Of a DNA stretch of 64,000 bases, positions 12,032 through 23,695 are shown piece by piece. Below the pieces are notes generated by a model. It made no database searches and had not been told where the DNA came from. It saw only the letters and a list, made by a program, of their open reading frames with translations. Made by a program: the position numbers and the translations under genes. Source of the stretch: Burhinus oedicnemus (taxonomy: Eukaryota; Chordata; Aves; Charadriiformes; Burhinidae); contig VFFE01007649.1 of the NCBI GenBank assembly GCA_008921705.1, positions 464,674 through 528,673 of the forward strand, in the 5' to 3' direction. Position 1 is the first letter of the stretch. The number at the start of each line of letters is the position of its first letter.

Positions 12032-15000
12032 GCCCTGTGCACTAAAGAGCTGAGTACCCTTCTAAAGGTGTGGGGATATAGCAACAAAATCCATGCAAAA
12101 AAATCCCATTTGTCAACTTTTTCATGGAGCTTGCTCAGTTCATGAAAGAGACTGTGTAATATTGCTGCTTACGATGGCAGGACACTGTTCCTGTGTTCCC
12201 ATGTTCAGTAAGCGTTGCTCTTGATAACAAATCTAGAAGTTGCACCCAGTCAAGCACAAATATAAAACCTGTTGTATTAAAACTGCTAATAACTGCGCTG
12301 AGAAAAGTGGATTTTAATGTTGTGATCTAACAGTAAGTCTAAGATCTGGTCATGTTCTCTTCTCTGAAGAGATTTTTAATTTCTAATTAAATTGCATTGT
12401 TAATTTAACATACCTGTATTTGGAACCAAAATGCAAATACATATTACCATGTGGAATAGGTTTGGAGTGGGGAGAATTACTCCTTTATCAACTCATCACA
12501 GTACTGCTTGGCCATGAATTGTGTTTTTCAAGAGATCGATAGAATTCAAAATACCTGTGTACTGAGGATTACACTACAATAGGAAATGGTTTTTCTTAGG
12601 TAGAGGTCATGATTCAAAACTAAATTAGAGCCATCTGTATTTTTGAGTGGGGAGAGAGGAAAAACATACATTTTAACATGCTTGGATTCAGGCTGAAGGT
12701 GAAAAAACAAAAAAGTAGAATTAAGAAAATATTGTCTCCTAAATGAAGTGACATAAATGAAACCATTACCATAAAACAAAGAAAAAACAATCAAACAAAC
12801 AAACACACACCCCTGAGCTTTGTGGATAGCTACTTGTGTCTTATTCAAGGAAAAGCTGTGAATGCTGTTTCAGTTCTTGAAATACCTGCTTCACTTCTCT
12901 CCTGTGACCTGTCACTTGGCATGAGTAATGAGCACTTTCCGCTAGCTCTGCATTTCTAATCAGAGGGCTATGAGTGGGTAAAGAATAAAGGGTCAGCAAA
13001 TGACAGAGGATCTTACCATAGACAGTTAGAGAAATCCAAGGAAATTCCATTGATTACAGTAACATTTGTGCTTACAAAGTACTTTCTTCTTGCACATCTT
13101 TTGCTGTATTCATTTATTCAGTGACACCACTAATGCAATCTTTAAAGCATAACGTTGGACTAAAGATAAATGTCTTTATTTTTTAAAGCTAAGTAGATAT
13201 GAAATAAAGATTCCAGAAATTTGCGAACTTCTTGAAAATTTATTTGAAAATTAGAAACTGAGTAAAAAATATCAGTCATCTCAACATGAAAGTTACTGTC
13301 CAGGATTTTTTGAGTGAAATAATGAATAAACAATTTATAATAAGCATCACACACTGCTGTGACAGAAGTGATCATTACTCTAATTTACAACTTTGCTGAG
13401 ATGTTTTCTGTTCTTAAATATTTACATTACTTTATATGACTTGGTAAAATAGATTGTTTCAAGTTTAAGTTGGTTTAAGCTGAAAGTGTTCATTATTGGT
13501 AGCTTAGACCTGACATTTTCAGCTTATAGGAAACCATGAAACCACCATTCTTTAGCTGCAGATAATGTTATACTGAGTACTTTGCAACTCAGCAGGTCTA
13601 TACCAAATGTTTCAAAAGGGATTTAGCTGAACAGATAGTTCAGATTTGTATCTGAACATGACATGTTGCAACAACTAGTTATAAAACACTTCCAAAAATG
13701 TTGTTTATGGATAGCAAGTATAACTTTATTTTTTAACAATATTTTAATGTAGGTTAGTTACAGTCACCATATATATCACTTGCATAGAGACCTCCAACAC
13801 ATATGTGCATATATACACAAAATAACTGACTTAAAATTTTTTTCCTGCTATTGAATTTATATTGCTATTCAGTGCTGTTTTGGTGTTTAATAAACTGGTC
13901 CAAAACAGGTTTAATTTTCATTGCATCATTTTCTAAAGCCTGAATTGAGTATTGTACTGTGAATTTATTATTTTAACTGTGCAATATGCACATTTTTCAT
14001 CTTCATGCAAGACATTTGCTTAATTTACTAACACTGACAGTGGTGAAAGAACTTCAAATAGACAAAGTGTCTGAGCAGAGTGAAAGGCCCTGCTCACGTA
14101 GATATCTTCAAAATGATATATCCACTCAGTGGAGAGAGATTAAGATAATTGCTTCAAACAATGTGAGCTTTCATAAAGGGCTTTTCTTCCCACTGCGACG
14201 TGAAGCTTTGAAGAGGATTTCCACAGAGATATGAAGCTTTTTCTTATGAAAGGAGTTGCTCAGACTTCAAACATTTTTCACATTAATGGGAAAAAAAATA
14301 ATTGCAGAAATGATAAGGTTGCTCCAAAGGCAAAATTCAAGACTGGAATATATACATCAGACAAAAATCAGGAGAAACAAAATGTTCACCTCATCAGATT
14401 GTAGAAATGTCTTTGTTATGAGTATATCTTCAGTAGAAATACAACATCTGTTAGCAGAGCTTACTGTAGACTTTACAGTATTACAGATTTTCCTCCAGGT
14501 AACATATAACGTAATTTCCAAGCTCTGTAGGGAAAAAACATCAAATATTAGTTGTGTCTTGAGTAGGCTAGATGCTACCTACTGAAGCTGGTTTTACTTA
14601 GTAACTAAGGTAGGTTCCTCCAGTTGTGAGAAATGTTATACAATTTTCCAGATAAAACTACACTGATGAGTTTAAACTGACTCCAGCCTACTTAGAAATA
14701 ATAGGTATAACAGACAGAGGCCAAAGCTCTCCTTGAGTTTTTTCTCATGCTCCTCGCTGCCAGAAGAGTAAGGACTGGTTCCTGGCACAGCCTGTCTTCT
14801 CTTGACCTGCTGCCCTTCAGATACAGTGAAGGCTAATGCAGAAGAACTAGGACCCGTCACTGCTGAAAGAACAACTAAGAAATCTGCTTCCTGCCATTCA
14901 AAAAATAATAATCATTTAAATGTCTGGCCACTGTCTTCCATTCCTGTCAGGGAGCCGTGAGGGCCAGCTGCTCCCTAGGGATGGGAAGCCAAGACCTATG

Positions 15001-15669
15001 GTGACCCAGCACAGGCTGTGCCCTCTTTCAAATTTTGGGTAAACTTCCTGCAGCAACCTGTTGAAAGCATACATCTGTCTGTCCCTGCCCAGCTTCTCTT
15101 TTATTTCTGATTGACCTCAAGGTAGTTTTGGTAGTCACCTTCAGCTGTGCCCTACAGAGCTCTCTCTCTGGTCAACATGGGTGATTCTTGTGTTCTATAA
15201 ACCTTCTCTATCTGGTATAAAATGTTTAAGGCAATACAAAGTCTGTCTCCATGTTTCACTTATGCTTTTTTCCTGTGACTGTTTTGAGTATTTCCTCACA
15301 TGGAACAATGAGGGTTGAGGAAATGATAGTTGAGTTTAAAGACAATTTGAAAACCTTTTAGTTAGAAATAAATACTCAAAACTTACAGGTTACTTTGTGA
15401 AAAAAAATCCCTTCATTTAGGAGATGATTCTGGCCTAGAACAGGGGTTTTTTTGTTGTTGGGCTTTTGTTGCTTTTTTTATAGACAAGAATACTTTGTAT
15501 TTTTTATATAATGTAAAAATTGAGTCAGAAAAAAGTTTGAGATCTGAAGTGGGAAATGTTCTGTCCCAGTTCATGCTGAAACTCAAAAAGAGCTTTTGGT
15601 GTCAAACTTCTGAATCTGTCAGGCTTAGAAGCATGGACATAATGCTCTTTTTCCCAATTAGGTCTACAA

Positions 15670-15698
15670 ACACATGGCATTTCTAAAATGCCATGTGT
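15670..15698. repeat. Perfect inverted repeat, 13-bp arms, 3-nt loop
   Basis: Arm 15670-15682 (ACACATGGCATTT) is the exact reverse complement of 15686-15698, with loop CTA. It is too short to be a normal animal pre-miRNA by itself and lacks the T-run of a Pol III terminator. Confidence 0.85.
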
Positions 15699-15900
15699 AT
15701 GTTAGAGACATAATAATGTGATACAATCATTACTAATACTTTAAAAACAAGGACTCTTAGACTTAGAGTAATGGAAAGTTATTTTTAGAGAAAGACAGAA
15801 CTGAGACAACTGGATTCACATTGATGTCTTCCATCTGTAACATCAGAAGTGCTCAATTTTTTGAGTATGGCTCACCTCAATAGCATCTGATTTGACAAAA

Positions 15901-15922
15901 CAGTTCACCTACTGGTGAACTG
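15901..15922. repeat. Perfect inverted repeat, 9-bp arms, 4-nt loop
   Basis: Arm 15901-15909 (CAGTTCACC) is the exact reverse complement of 15914-15922, with loop TACT. It lies about 200 bp right of the hairpin at 15670-15698, and the two share no sequence. Confidence 0.85.
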
Positions 15923-17684
15923 ATGCCATACTGGGCACTTCAAAGGAGCATTTGGAGTAGACAATATGAGTGTTTAGGTAAGCATATGTCTTACAGATAT
16001 AACAGAAGATAAAAAAGATGGAATGATGGTAAAATCAAATATGAATAGTACTTGTCCAAAACAAGATTTTCCTTTAGGTGGGAAGTTCCAATATTTCAAA
16101 ATCTTTGTTCCAAATTATCCAAGAATTTTTAATAGATTTTGGTGGATTTTTTTCTGTTTTAAATATGCATTATGTAAAAAAAAAGAAAAAAGCATATACC
16201 TGAAAATGTTGATACCATTTTCAATTATTAAAGTCAAACAAATGCTTGGTGAAGTAAAAGAAGATACATTTTTACTTTCCATGTTGAACATGTGTTGTTA
16301 TTTCTAAAAAACATGTTTTGTTTTTGACAAAGCTGCTTTCATAATTGACATGTTTTGCTGAAAAAAATTCAGCATGCCCTACTGAGGGATTTTGAGTTGC
16401 AAGGAAAAGTATTATAGAATGTAAAAAAATACTAAGAAAGAAGCAAAGGGAAAAGTTGAAACTTCATACAGGATGAGTATGAGATGTGAGAAAGAAAAAA
16501 TTATATGCGAACTAGATTTATTGGCACGGCCAGAAAAAGTTTGTTCAGTTTGAAACTCAAGAGACTGACATGTTCAGCTGGCCATTGTGTTGCTGAAAAC
16601 TGAAAACTGAAATTGTATAGCTCAAATACTCCTTTCAGATACAAAAGTAAACTTTGATAAGCCTGTGTATAAAATATATATTTCTTTCTATACTTATTTA
16701 CATATATAAATATAGACTCATGTATGTCTTTATGTGATATATACACATTAAATCTGATTAAATTACTATAAGAGCTGTGAACAACGTTTGTGATGGATAA
16801 AGCTGACAACTCAGACAACCCACAGAACTGTGGCTACTCTGTATACATTTTTTAAAAATATCCATGATGGAATAGCGGACTCAGTAAAGCCGAAGTCATT
16901 GTTTTGTTCTGGAGAAAGAATTTGTAGATTCCAGTCTTGTGATGTATTGCAAATGGCAAAAATAATTATATTCATAGTACACTGAATATTTAAATAAATT
17001 TTCACTTTGTTGTAAAATTGGAAGTTCATCTTTACGTTAAAAATCCAGATAAATTACATGAATTGGCTTGACTGAAAACATTGCCACCACATAGATGGTT
17101 GTTTGAAACCATGTCAGCTAGTTATGAAGGGCCACACGCCAAGTGACAATGACTGCATTCTGGCTACATCCTCTCCGGTTGCCCTTTGCCAGAGCTAGTG
17201 TGGGACTGAGCAGCTGCCTAGATGGGCTGTACAATGGCCAACAGTCTTCCCAAGCCAGATGCCTTTTTAGCTAGTAGGGTGTCATGTTTCCTTCTCCTTT
17301 GGTACTTTGGAGCAAACCAAGATGCCAGAGTAGTTCCGAGATTGTAACTCAATTGTTTTAACCTTTCCTCGCGTAATATAACAAACAACTTCTTTTTATT
17401 ATTACAGTGTTGCTTGTCCCTCTTTCCTTCCTCAACCTTACTGAAAGGCTATCATGAGTTTGCGTGCCAAGGAAGACAAGCACAAATGGGCTAAGAAGGA
17501 TAAAAATCAAGTCTGAAACGCTCAAAACCCTGTTGCTAGTAGTTTTAAGCAGAAGACTAAAGTTATGGGAAGCTGTCTGAAAAACTGAGGGATGAAAAGA
17601 TTGCAGTTCAAGACCTTGGCTTTGTTTCAAGATGTGAGCTGTCGAGCCATTTCTTCTAAAAAAGGAGCTCTGTCATGTTAGGAA

Positions 17685-17730
17685 GATTATTATTAATAAT
17701 AATAATAATAGTAATGATAATAATGATATT
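17685..17730. repeat. (AAT)n trinucleotide microsatellite, interrupted
   Basis: A stretch of ATT units turns into AAT units, then an imperfect tail with G and GAT interruptions. The change from ATT to AAT makes the left part self-complementary over a few units. Ordinary microsatellite, probably polymorphic. Confidence 0.85.
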
Positions 17731-18924
17731 CCATTATAAGGAGGTTTAGGAATCTTTATAGAGACAGCTCTACTGCTGTAAGCAGTGGAGGTAGAGACTA
17801 GGCCTGGAAATCAATATAGACTTCCAAATCATTTCAGTAGATGAGGCAGGCTGGAAAGAGACTTGATATTATCAAATAGTCAAACTGTTCCACATGTTCT
17901 GGTTGTCTTCACGAACACTGCATATTAGTAACAAACATCATTAAAGTATCTAAGGAAAGTTGTGCACTACAGCTTCATAGTGAAGAAAAATGTTAAATGG
18001 GTTTTTATTGACTTGTTCTTACAGTATGTCACTAATCTGACTTTTTCCATGTCAAATGGAAATACATAGGAACAGCAATATGACTATTGCTTTAAAAATA
18101 AATAGAGTAGTATTATACTGTACTCTAGTAAGTTTCCAGAATAACATATGAGAGTGTCTTTGTGTGATTCAATTAACTTATGCTCTTGGCTTCAATAGAT
18201 TATTTGTTCCACCTGCATTTTAATACCAGAAAAAGTTGAGCTATTGATTTTGTTTATTCTTTCAACCCTCACAGTAGGTTGCCTTATGTACAGTGAAAAT
18301 TGCTGACAGTTCCAAAAGAAAATCACCAATTGGCAGACATATAGGATTTCACAGATAGCTGGTTAGGTTGTTTCTATAATGGAATATTTACAGAGTTGTG
18401 CCAAGAAATTAATGACAAATGGAGCTCAAAATCCCTACAGGATATGCTTCTTTGCTTCACTGTAGCTATTAGAATATCTTATTACTATTTTACCTCTTTG
18501 ATGCACTGGCTTATTTGTCACAACAGTTTAGTCAAATTGCTTTGTTTATGTCCAAAGCCTTTAAAAACACAAAGTTGAAATACCAAACAAGAACGTCGAA
18601 TGATTCCTATTTTACATCAGTATCACTGCATTCTGAGAATCATTCCATTAAAAATAATTGGGAGGTATGAATGCTTTTTGGATTAAAGATGCATAGAATA
18701 GTAGAATTTGTTTCTTTTGAACACCTTTGCAGCTAGTTCTAGATAGGTAATGCTGACACAGGAACTCTTAGCTTGTTGTTCAGTTGCTAAAACATTTCTA
18801 CTACCCCAAACCAGAAGTTTGATATCTAGCACTGAGACAAAATCATTTTTCATGAATCAGAAAGAAAAAATGCTTCTGAATACCAAGATATTAAAAATTA
18901 CAATTAATAATAAGATGCATATTA

Positions 18925-19398
18925 CACAGAATTACAGAATCACAGGGGTTGGAAGGGACCTCTGGAGATCATCTAGTCCAACCTGCCTGCCAGAGCAGGG
19001 ACACCTAGAGCAGGTTGCACAGGATGGCGTCCAGGCAGGTTTGGAATGTCTCCAGAGTCGGAGACTCCACCACCTCTCCGGGCAGCGTCTTCCAGTGCTC
19101 TGCCACCCTCAAAGGAAAGAAGTTCTTCCTCATGTTTAGATGGAACTTCCTACATTCAAGTTTGTGCCCATTACCTCTTGTCCTGTCACTGGGTACCACT
19201 GAAAAAAGACTGGTGCCATCCTCCCAGCACCAGCACCAATGCAATGATAAGCATTGATGAGATCCCCCCTCAGTCTTCTCTTCTCCAGACTAAAAAGACC
19301 CAAGTCCCTCAGCCTTTCCTCATAAGAAAGATGTTCCAGTCCTCTAATCATCTTGGTAGCCCTCTGCTGTATCCTCTCCAGCAGTTCCCTATTCCTTA
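18925..19398 (-). mobile_element. CR1 LINE, 5'-truncated, minus strand
   Basis: Non-LTR retrotransposon copy of which only the 3' end of ORF2 and the short 3' tail remain. On the plus strand it opens with the reverse complement of the CR1 tail (ACAGAATTACAGAATCACAG) followed by the conserved GGTTGGAAGGGACC block. It ends near 19398 inside the codons for LLERIQ. The same subfamily, in opposite orientation, is nested at 34027-34596. The two agree closely, including the CAGGTTGCACAGGATGGC stretch that the locus B type lacks. Flanks carry an 11-bp direct repeat (18894-18904 and 19412-19422) that may be a target-site duplication. Not capable of movement. Confidence 0.93.
19005..19398 (-). pseudogene. 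CR1 ORF2 C-terminal remnant (frameshifted)
   Basis: Remnant of the region after the reverse-transcriptase domain. Read right to left it gives [19 protein letters not shown] and the [19 protein letters not shown] block. Around 19205-19245 the reading frame shifts and resumes in another frame as [18 protein letters not shown], ending at AILCNLL and the natural stop at 19005. These are the usual conserved blocks of the CR1 ORF2 C terminus. The frameshift and the missing N-terminal 80-90 percent make it a dead fragment. Confidence 0.88.
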
Positions 19399-22300
19399 AT
19401 TTAAGCAACATAAAATTACAATACATGCATTGACAAATTAATCTTCATATTCATGTCTACAAGGAAGCAAATTAACAAAAAAGGCTAAACTGTAATCACA
19501 CAGGCAAATTACTGGAAAACTGGAACACTTGATCTTGACATCTCTGTGTCTTGTAACATCTCAACATTGAAATTAACAAAAGTGCATATGATGTAAAACT
19601 AGCAGAATGAGTTAATGTCTATCTTTTCTTCTCACATAATGAAGATAATTGTACCTACTCTTCTTCAGTGTTATCACCTGCAATTACTGCATAATCCCAA
19701 TTAAGTGTTTAATATCATCTCTTAAATAGAGGGAATGGATAAATACTTAAATTTTCAGGAAAATTCTTGAATATACATGGAGGGATACAGTGATAATCCC
19801 TTTTCTCTATGTACTCATTATATTCAGTCTAGACAGCCAATTTAAACTTCTGGACATAAGGAAAACCCAGAATAGCAGCCAACATAGTTTTCAGAAGAGC
19901 TGTGATAGTATTCAGTGGTAGTTCACTTCAGGCTATGTTAAGCTATATTCCTTACTCACTAAATATGAAAAAACTACTATCAAAAAGTATTGACACTGGT
20001 GTATTGAGACCTGGCTGTTATCCTTTGTCTCCGAATGAACCAGAAAAAGAAAGTATGATCTTTGCTATAGGCTGTTTGGCAAGCTTTAATTTTCTCCAAA
20101 ATTTCCTCCTGCTTGGCTGATCTATAGCATACCTTCTCTTCCGATTGATCTCCTTACAAGTTCATGGAACATTTCAAGTAACTGAAGAGTGTTTGCAGCT
20201 GTATTGATCAATAGCTGATCAATTCTCCCCCCTGCTGTTTAATTAAAAGCAACTCATAGATGACTGGCACAGAAGTCCAGAGGGCTCGCTCTCCTTGCAG
20301 TGCCTCAGAGGGAGTCTTCCTCAAGGTACAGGAGTGTAGCTGGAGAAGAGAGGGAAAGCATATTACGAAGTTGTGCCCCTCAAATTACAGGTCTGGTTCC
20401 AAAGAATGAGATGCAGAATGCACAGAGAAAAGGAGGTGCACCTGACTCTCAAGCTGGGAACAAAAAGAATCCTTGACAGTATTTGCTGATCCCTGGAAGC
20501 AGTTTCTAAGTTCCCTAAGGAGGGCTGAATCTCCCTGCGCACTGCTAATCTGCAATAGAGGTACCCTGATGGGATTTGTAGGGCCTCTTAAAATGATCAG
20601 GTCCTCTCACCTGTGCATTTGCACTTGTTTCCTTTTAAAAATATGAGGCCAGCATATTTTTATAAAATAATAATGGAAGCTTTGGCAGGGAAGTGAGAGA
20701 TCAGTTTCCTTTGTAGTCTGAGGGGTCTCACTCACCCCTCCAGAGTGAGTACCCAAATTGTGAATTAAGATAACAGGTAGTCTAAAGTGCAGGAGAGAAG
20801 ATAAGGCATCTCTTGTTGAAGTTGTGTGGTTGTCCTCTGTGTTGAATCTAGGAATAGTCCTACAGAAGAAAAAATACTTTACAAATTCTAGAAGCAGAGA
20901 CTAGATCCCTCCTGGGTACTGTTTCACAGCTTCAGGCAAAATGATAACTATACATACAGTCCCCAGCCCTGTGAGGTGAGAAGTAGGGATTTGAACTCAT
21001 TCAGGTTGAACCAGGAACTGGCTCTGGGCTCTATTTCCCATACAAGTGCTGTGGCCATGAGGTTTTTCTGCACAGGGTGGGCGGTTGTACCACAGTTAGC
21101 CTTCTTCGGTAATCTTGCATTGAAAGGAAACAGTGGGCTCAGGTTAGTTCTCCAAAGGAATGTTTTAAACATCTACTCTGAAGAAAGGATCACTGAGCTT
21201 TCCATATCAAATAGCTTAGAGGTCCTTCTGGATCTCTAGCTTAGGCGCCTAAGCTGTAGGGAGAGTTAGGAATTCAGACTTAACTCTAACATTATGCAGG
21301 GCAATGCTCATTATTGTTTTTTCTGGCTTATCCTTCTAAAGCCCCTAGTCAAAGTACCACTTTAAACTTTGCATTCCAGTCCAAGGGTCTGGCAAACAAA
21401 ATGCTGGCAGAGCAGCACTAACTTGTAGGCCCCCACGTCTTTTATTGCATATTGTCTCCACTCTGATGGAATCTTTTAGAGGCAATCCATTGACTATAAT
21501 GTATTAACATCACACCTTTCTGGTAAGACTTTTTATGTGTTAATTCACAATAAGGTTATGGTATATTAGTTTTGTAATTTTAAAGACAGATTAAACTCCT
21601 TGCCCTTAATTAATTACTTTGGATTCTGTAAAGAATTGATAACTTGCTTTTCGTGCAGGTATTTTCTTGAAAAGAAAACATGTTTTTTCCATGGTGTAGA
21701 ACTGATCTGATGAAGAAGGATCAGTCCTGTATAAAACCAGGACTGTTTAACAGTCCTTAAGATGCACCACAAGAGCAACAGCATCTAAATCAAGCTATAG
21801 GTGACTGAGCACAAGTTAAATGTCCATTACTAATTCTTGCATTTTATAGTTCAGATATTAATAGTGGCAACTATCTTCATTACTATTTTAACATCTTCCT
21901 CACAAAAAAACCCCAACATGTTACTAGTCCTGCAAAAAGGGTTCTAGTAGCAAAGATTTTGCTCAGTTTCTCTCCCTTCCCTGCACTCTCTCTGGTATAG
22001 AGGGAAGACAGTTGTGAGGGTCATTCTGGGCAGAGAAGCATTTTCAAATAGGAAGTCTTGCACATCACTGAAAGTTCATAAACACAACTGTCTGTTGAAA
22101 CAGTGCAAAAGTTGAAGAACAGTTAAAAAGAATGAGCTATTTTCAAGTGAATAGCTTACTCCTAATATGAATTTGAACTTTTGAAATATTGTGCAATAAC
22201 TCTTTGACAAAATTCCTCTTTTGTTACCCACATAAAACACAAGTAATTGATGATTAAGCATTTCTGACAGATAAAGCACAGATTTTACACATACTACTAC

Positions 22301-22984
22301 TGAAGTTCATAGGGAAAAGGTCAGAATTGAGATCCGAGAGTTGGGAAGTTCTTCAGGTTTTCAGCTGGCATTTTATATTAGACAGTTCAACAGTAAAAGC
22401 AAGAATCCTTGATAAAGAATATTGTATAGCTTTACAAATGTTGGCACCTTATCTGGAAACATACTCTCATTGACTTAGATGTATTTAATCAAAGATAAGG
22501 TGCTTCCTTAAATAAGATGACCAGATTGTAAAGTGCTTGTGGACTTAACTACGACTATTTGCCTACAGAAAATTACATTTCATGCTAAGGCATCACATCC
22601 TTAGTAGAACACTGATACTCAGTACTTCAATACCATACTAATTTTAAGTTATTATCAATATAACTAACTAATCGTTTGATTAATTTGACTTGCTGATTCC
22701 GTCTAATACTGGTTAAATGTTACAAACCTCATAATTTGAGCTTTTTTAACATAACATAAGGTGTAAAAATTTCTTTTTTCTGCTCCTTAGTTGTGCTAAA
22801 CTCAAAATATTATGGACAGAAAGAAACCCACGTTATAGTTGGAGCCAAAAATGCATTGTTAGCCTGATTCATGATTTAACACCCTAATCAAAATACATCA
22901 AAGGGTCATTGTAGTCATAGTTCAAATTATCTAATTAATACAGAAAAGATTCATCTGTAATAGTTAAAACTATATTCATACGGT
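19399..22984. other. Gene-free stretch with a GC-richer relic-like patch
   Basis: No convincing coding frame. About 20250-21330 is richer in G and C than its surroundings and shows text of the kind seen in very old avian or reptilian interspersed repeats (a degenerate stretch near 20985-21065, and a TTAGGCGCCTAA core at 21241-21252). I cannot assign it to a named family. The plus-strand frame 20976-21239 within it has no recognised domain. The remainder is ordinary AT-rich sequence. Confidence 0.45.
21238..21255. repeat. 18-bp perfect palindrome with GGCGCC core
   Basis: AGCTTAGGC followed directly by its reverse complement, no loop, centre between 21246 and 21247. It lies in the GC-richer patch. 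A TTAGGCGCCTAA-type core is something I associate with old sauropsid repeats, but the association is from memory and unverified. Confidence 0.8.
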
Positions 22985-23695
22985 GTAGGTAGCAGGGTGT
23001 TGTCAATGGGGAGGCTGCAGAGGTGGCCTCTGTGAGGAGGCTGCTTTGTGCCAGTCACAGCCAGTTCCAGTTGGTTCCGATGGAACCACTGCAGGGTAAA
23101 GCTGAGCCCCTTAGCCACTGGTGGAGCACCTCTGGGAAAATGTATTTAAGAAAGGGCAAAAATGACAAAAGTTGGAGGGGTGGGGACAGGTGAGGGGGCA
23201 GAGTGTGAGGAACAACCCTGCAGACAAAAAGGCCAGAACAGAAGGAGAGAGAGGCAGTGCTTCAGGTGTTGGAACAGAGATTCTCCTGCAGCCCATAGAG
23301 AAGACCATGGTGAAGCAGGTTGTCCTCCTGCAGCCCATGGAGAATCCTATACCAGAACAGGTATAACCCTGAAGGAAACTGCAGCCCATGGAGGATCCCA
23401 CACCAGTGAAAGTGAATATTCCCTGAATGAAATTATAGCCCAAGGAGAATCTATGCTGGAGCAGTTTTGAAAGATTGCAGCCCATGGGAAGGACACATCC
23501 TGGAGCAGGGGAAAAGTGTGAGGAGGTAGGAGCAGCAGAGAGGAGCTGTTATGGACTGACCACAACCCCTATTCCCCATCCCCCTGTGCCGCACAGCGGG
23601 GAGGATGTAGGAGAGTTGGGAATGAAGGAGTGAAGTTGAGGCTGGGAAGAAGAAGGAGTGAGGTGAACATGTTTTAGGGGTTTTTGGCTCTGATA
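22985..23695 (+). mobile_element. Partial ERVL-like LTR (avian family with CTGCAGCCCATGGAG units)
   Basis: Matches, as I recall it, the layout of an abundant avian endogenous-retrovirus LTR. It opens with GAGGCTGCAGAGGTGGCCTC and a GGTTCCGATGGAACC segment. Next come CCTCTGGGAAAA, then AACAACCCTGCAGAC, then a run of degenerate units containing GCAGCCCATGGAG near 23289, 23331, 23382 and 23477, with a weaker one near 23436. It closes with TGGACTGACCACAACCCC and a CCCCATCCCCC segment. The family normally continues into a T-rich segment and an AATAAA-like end; here it fades at about 23695, so the 3' part is missing. No viral coding sequence is attached, so this is an LTR remnant. Short frames across it (for example 23111-23485 minus) follow the repeat periodicity and are not genes. 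The family name (TguLTR5-like) is from memory. Confidence 0.75.
23286..23500 (+). repeat. Degenerate 42-54 bp unit array inside the LTR
   Basis: Five occurrences of a (C)TGCAGCCCATGGAG-type motif, the fourth degraded to ATAGCCCAAGGAG, lie at spacings of roughly 43, 51, 54 and 41 bp. Each is followed by text of the type CC(A/T)...(G/C)AGCAG. Internal VNTR-like expansion of this kind is characteristic of this LTR family and varies in copy number between insertions. Confidence 0.65.

Larger units (their letters stand above)
12032..18924. other. AT-rich DNA, no gene recognised
   Basis: Only short chance open frames (none above about 110 codons) and no recognised interspersed repeat. Two somewhat GC-richer patches, about 14700-15180 and 17090-17340, do not resolve into a gene or a repeat I can name. 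The minus-strand frame in 14672-14860 has a charged run (SGSEEHEKKLKE) but no support as an exon. An AAAC tract lies near 12788-12810. Two perfect hairpins (15670-15698, 15901-15922) and an AAT repeat (17685-17730) are listed separately. Confidence 0.55.

Noticed and set aside
22772..22890. Acceptor-like CTTTTTTCTGCTCCTTAG followed by a 32-codon frame
   Set aside because: No partner exon and no recognised protein; acceptor-like pyrimidine tracts are frequent here.
23173..23198. Second G-quadruplex candidate inside the LTR
   Set aside because: Only three runs of four or more G plus a GG pair; it does not meet the four-run rule.
23111..23485. Minus-strand 124-codon frame with repeated MGC and FSMGC units
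   Set aside because: The periodicity is that of the LTR unit array read in antisense.
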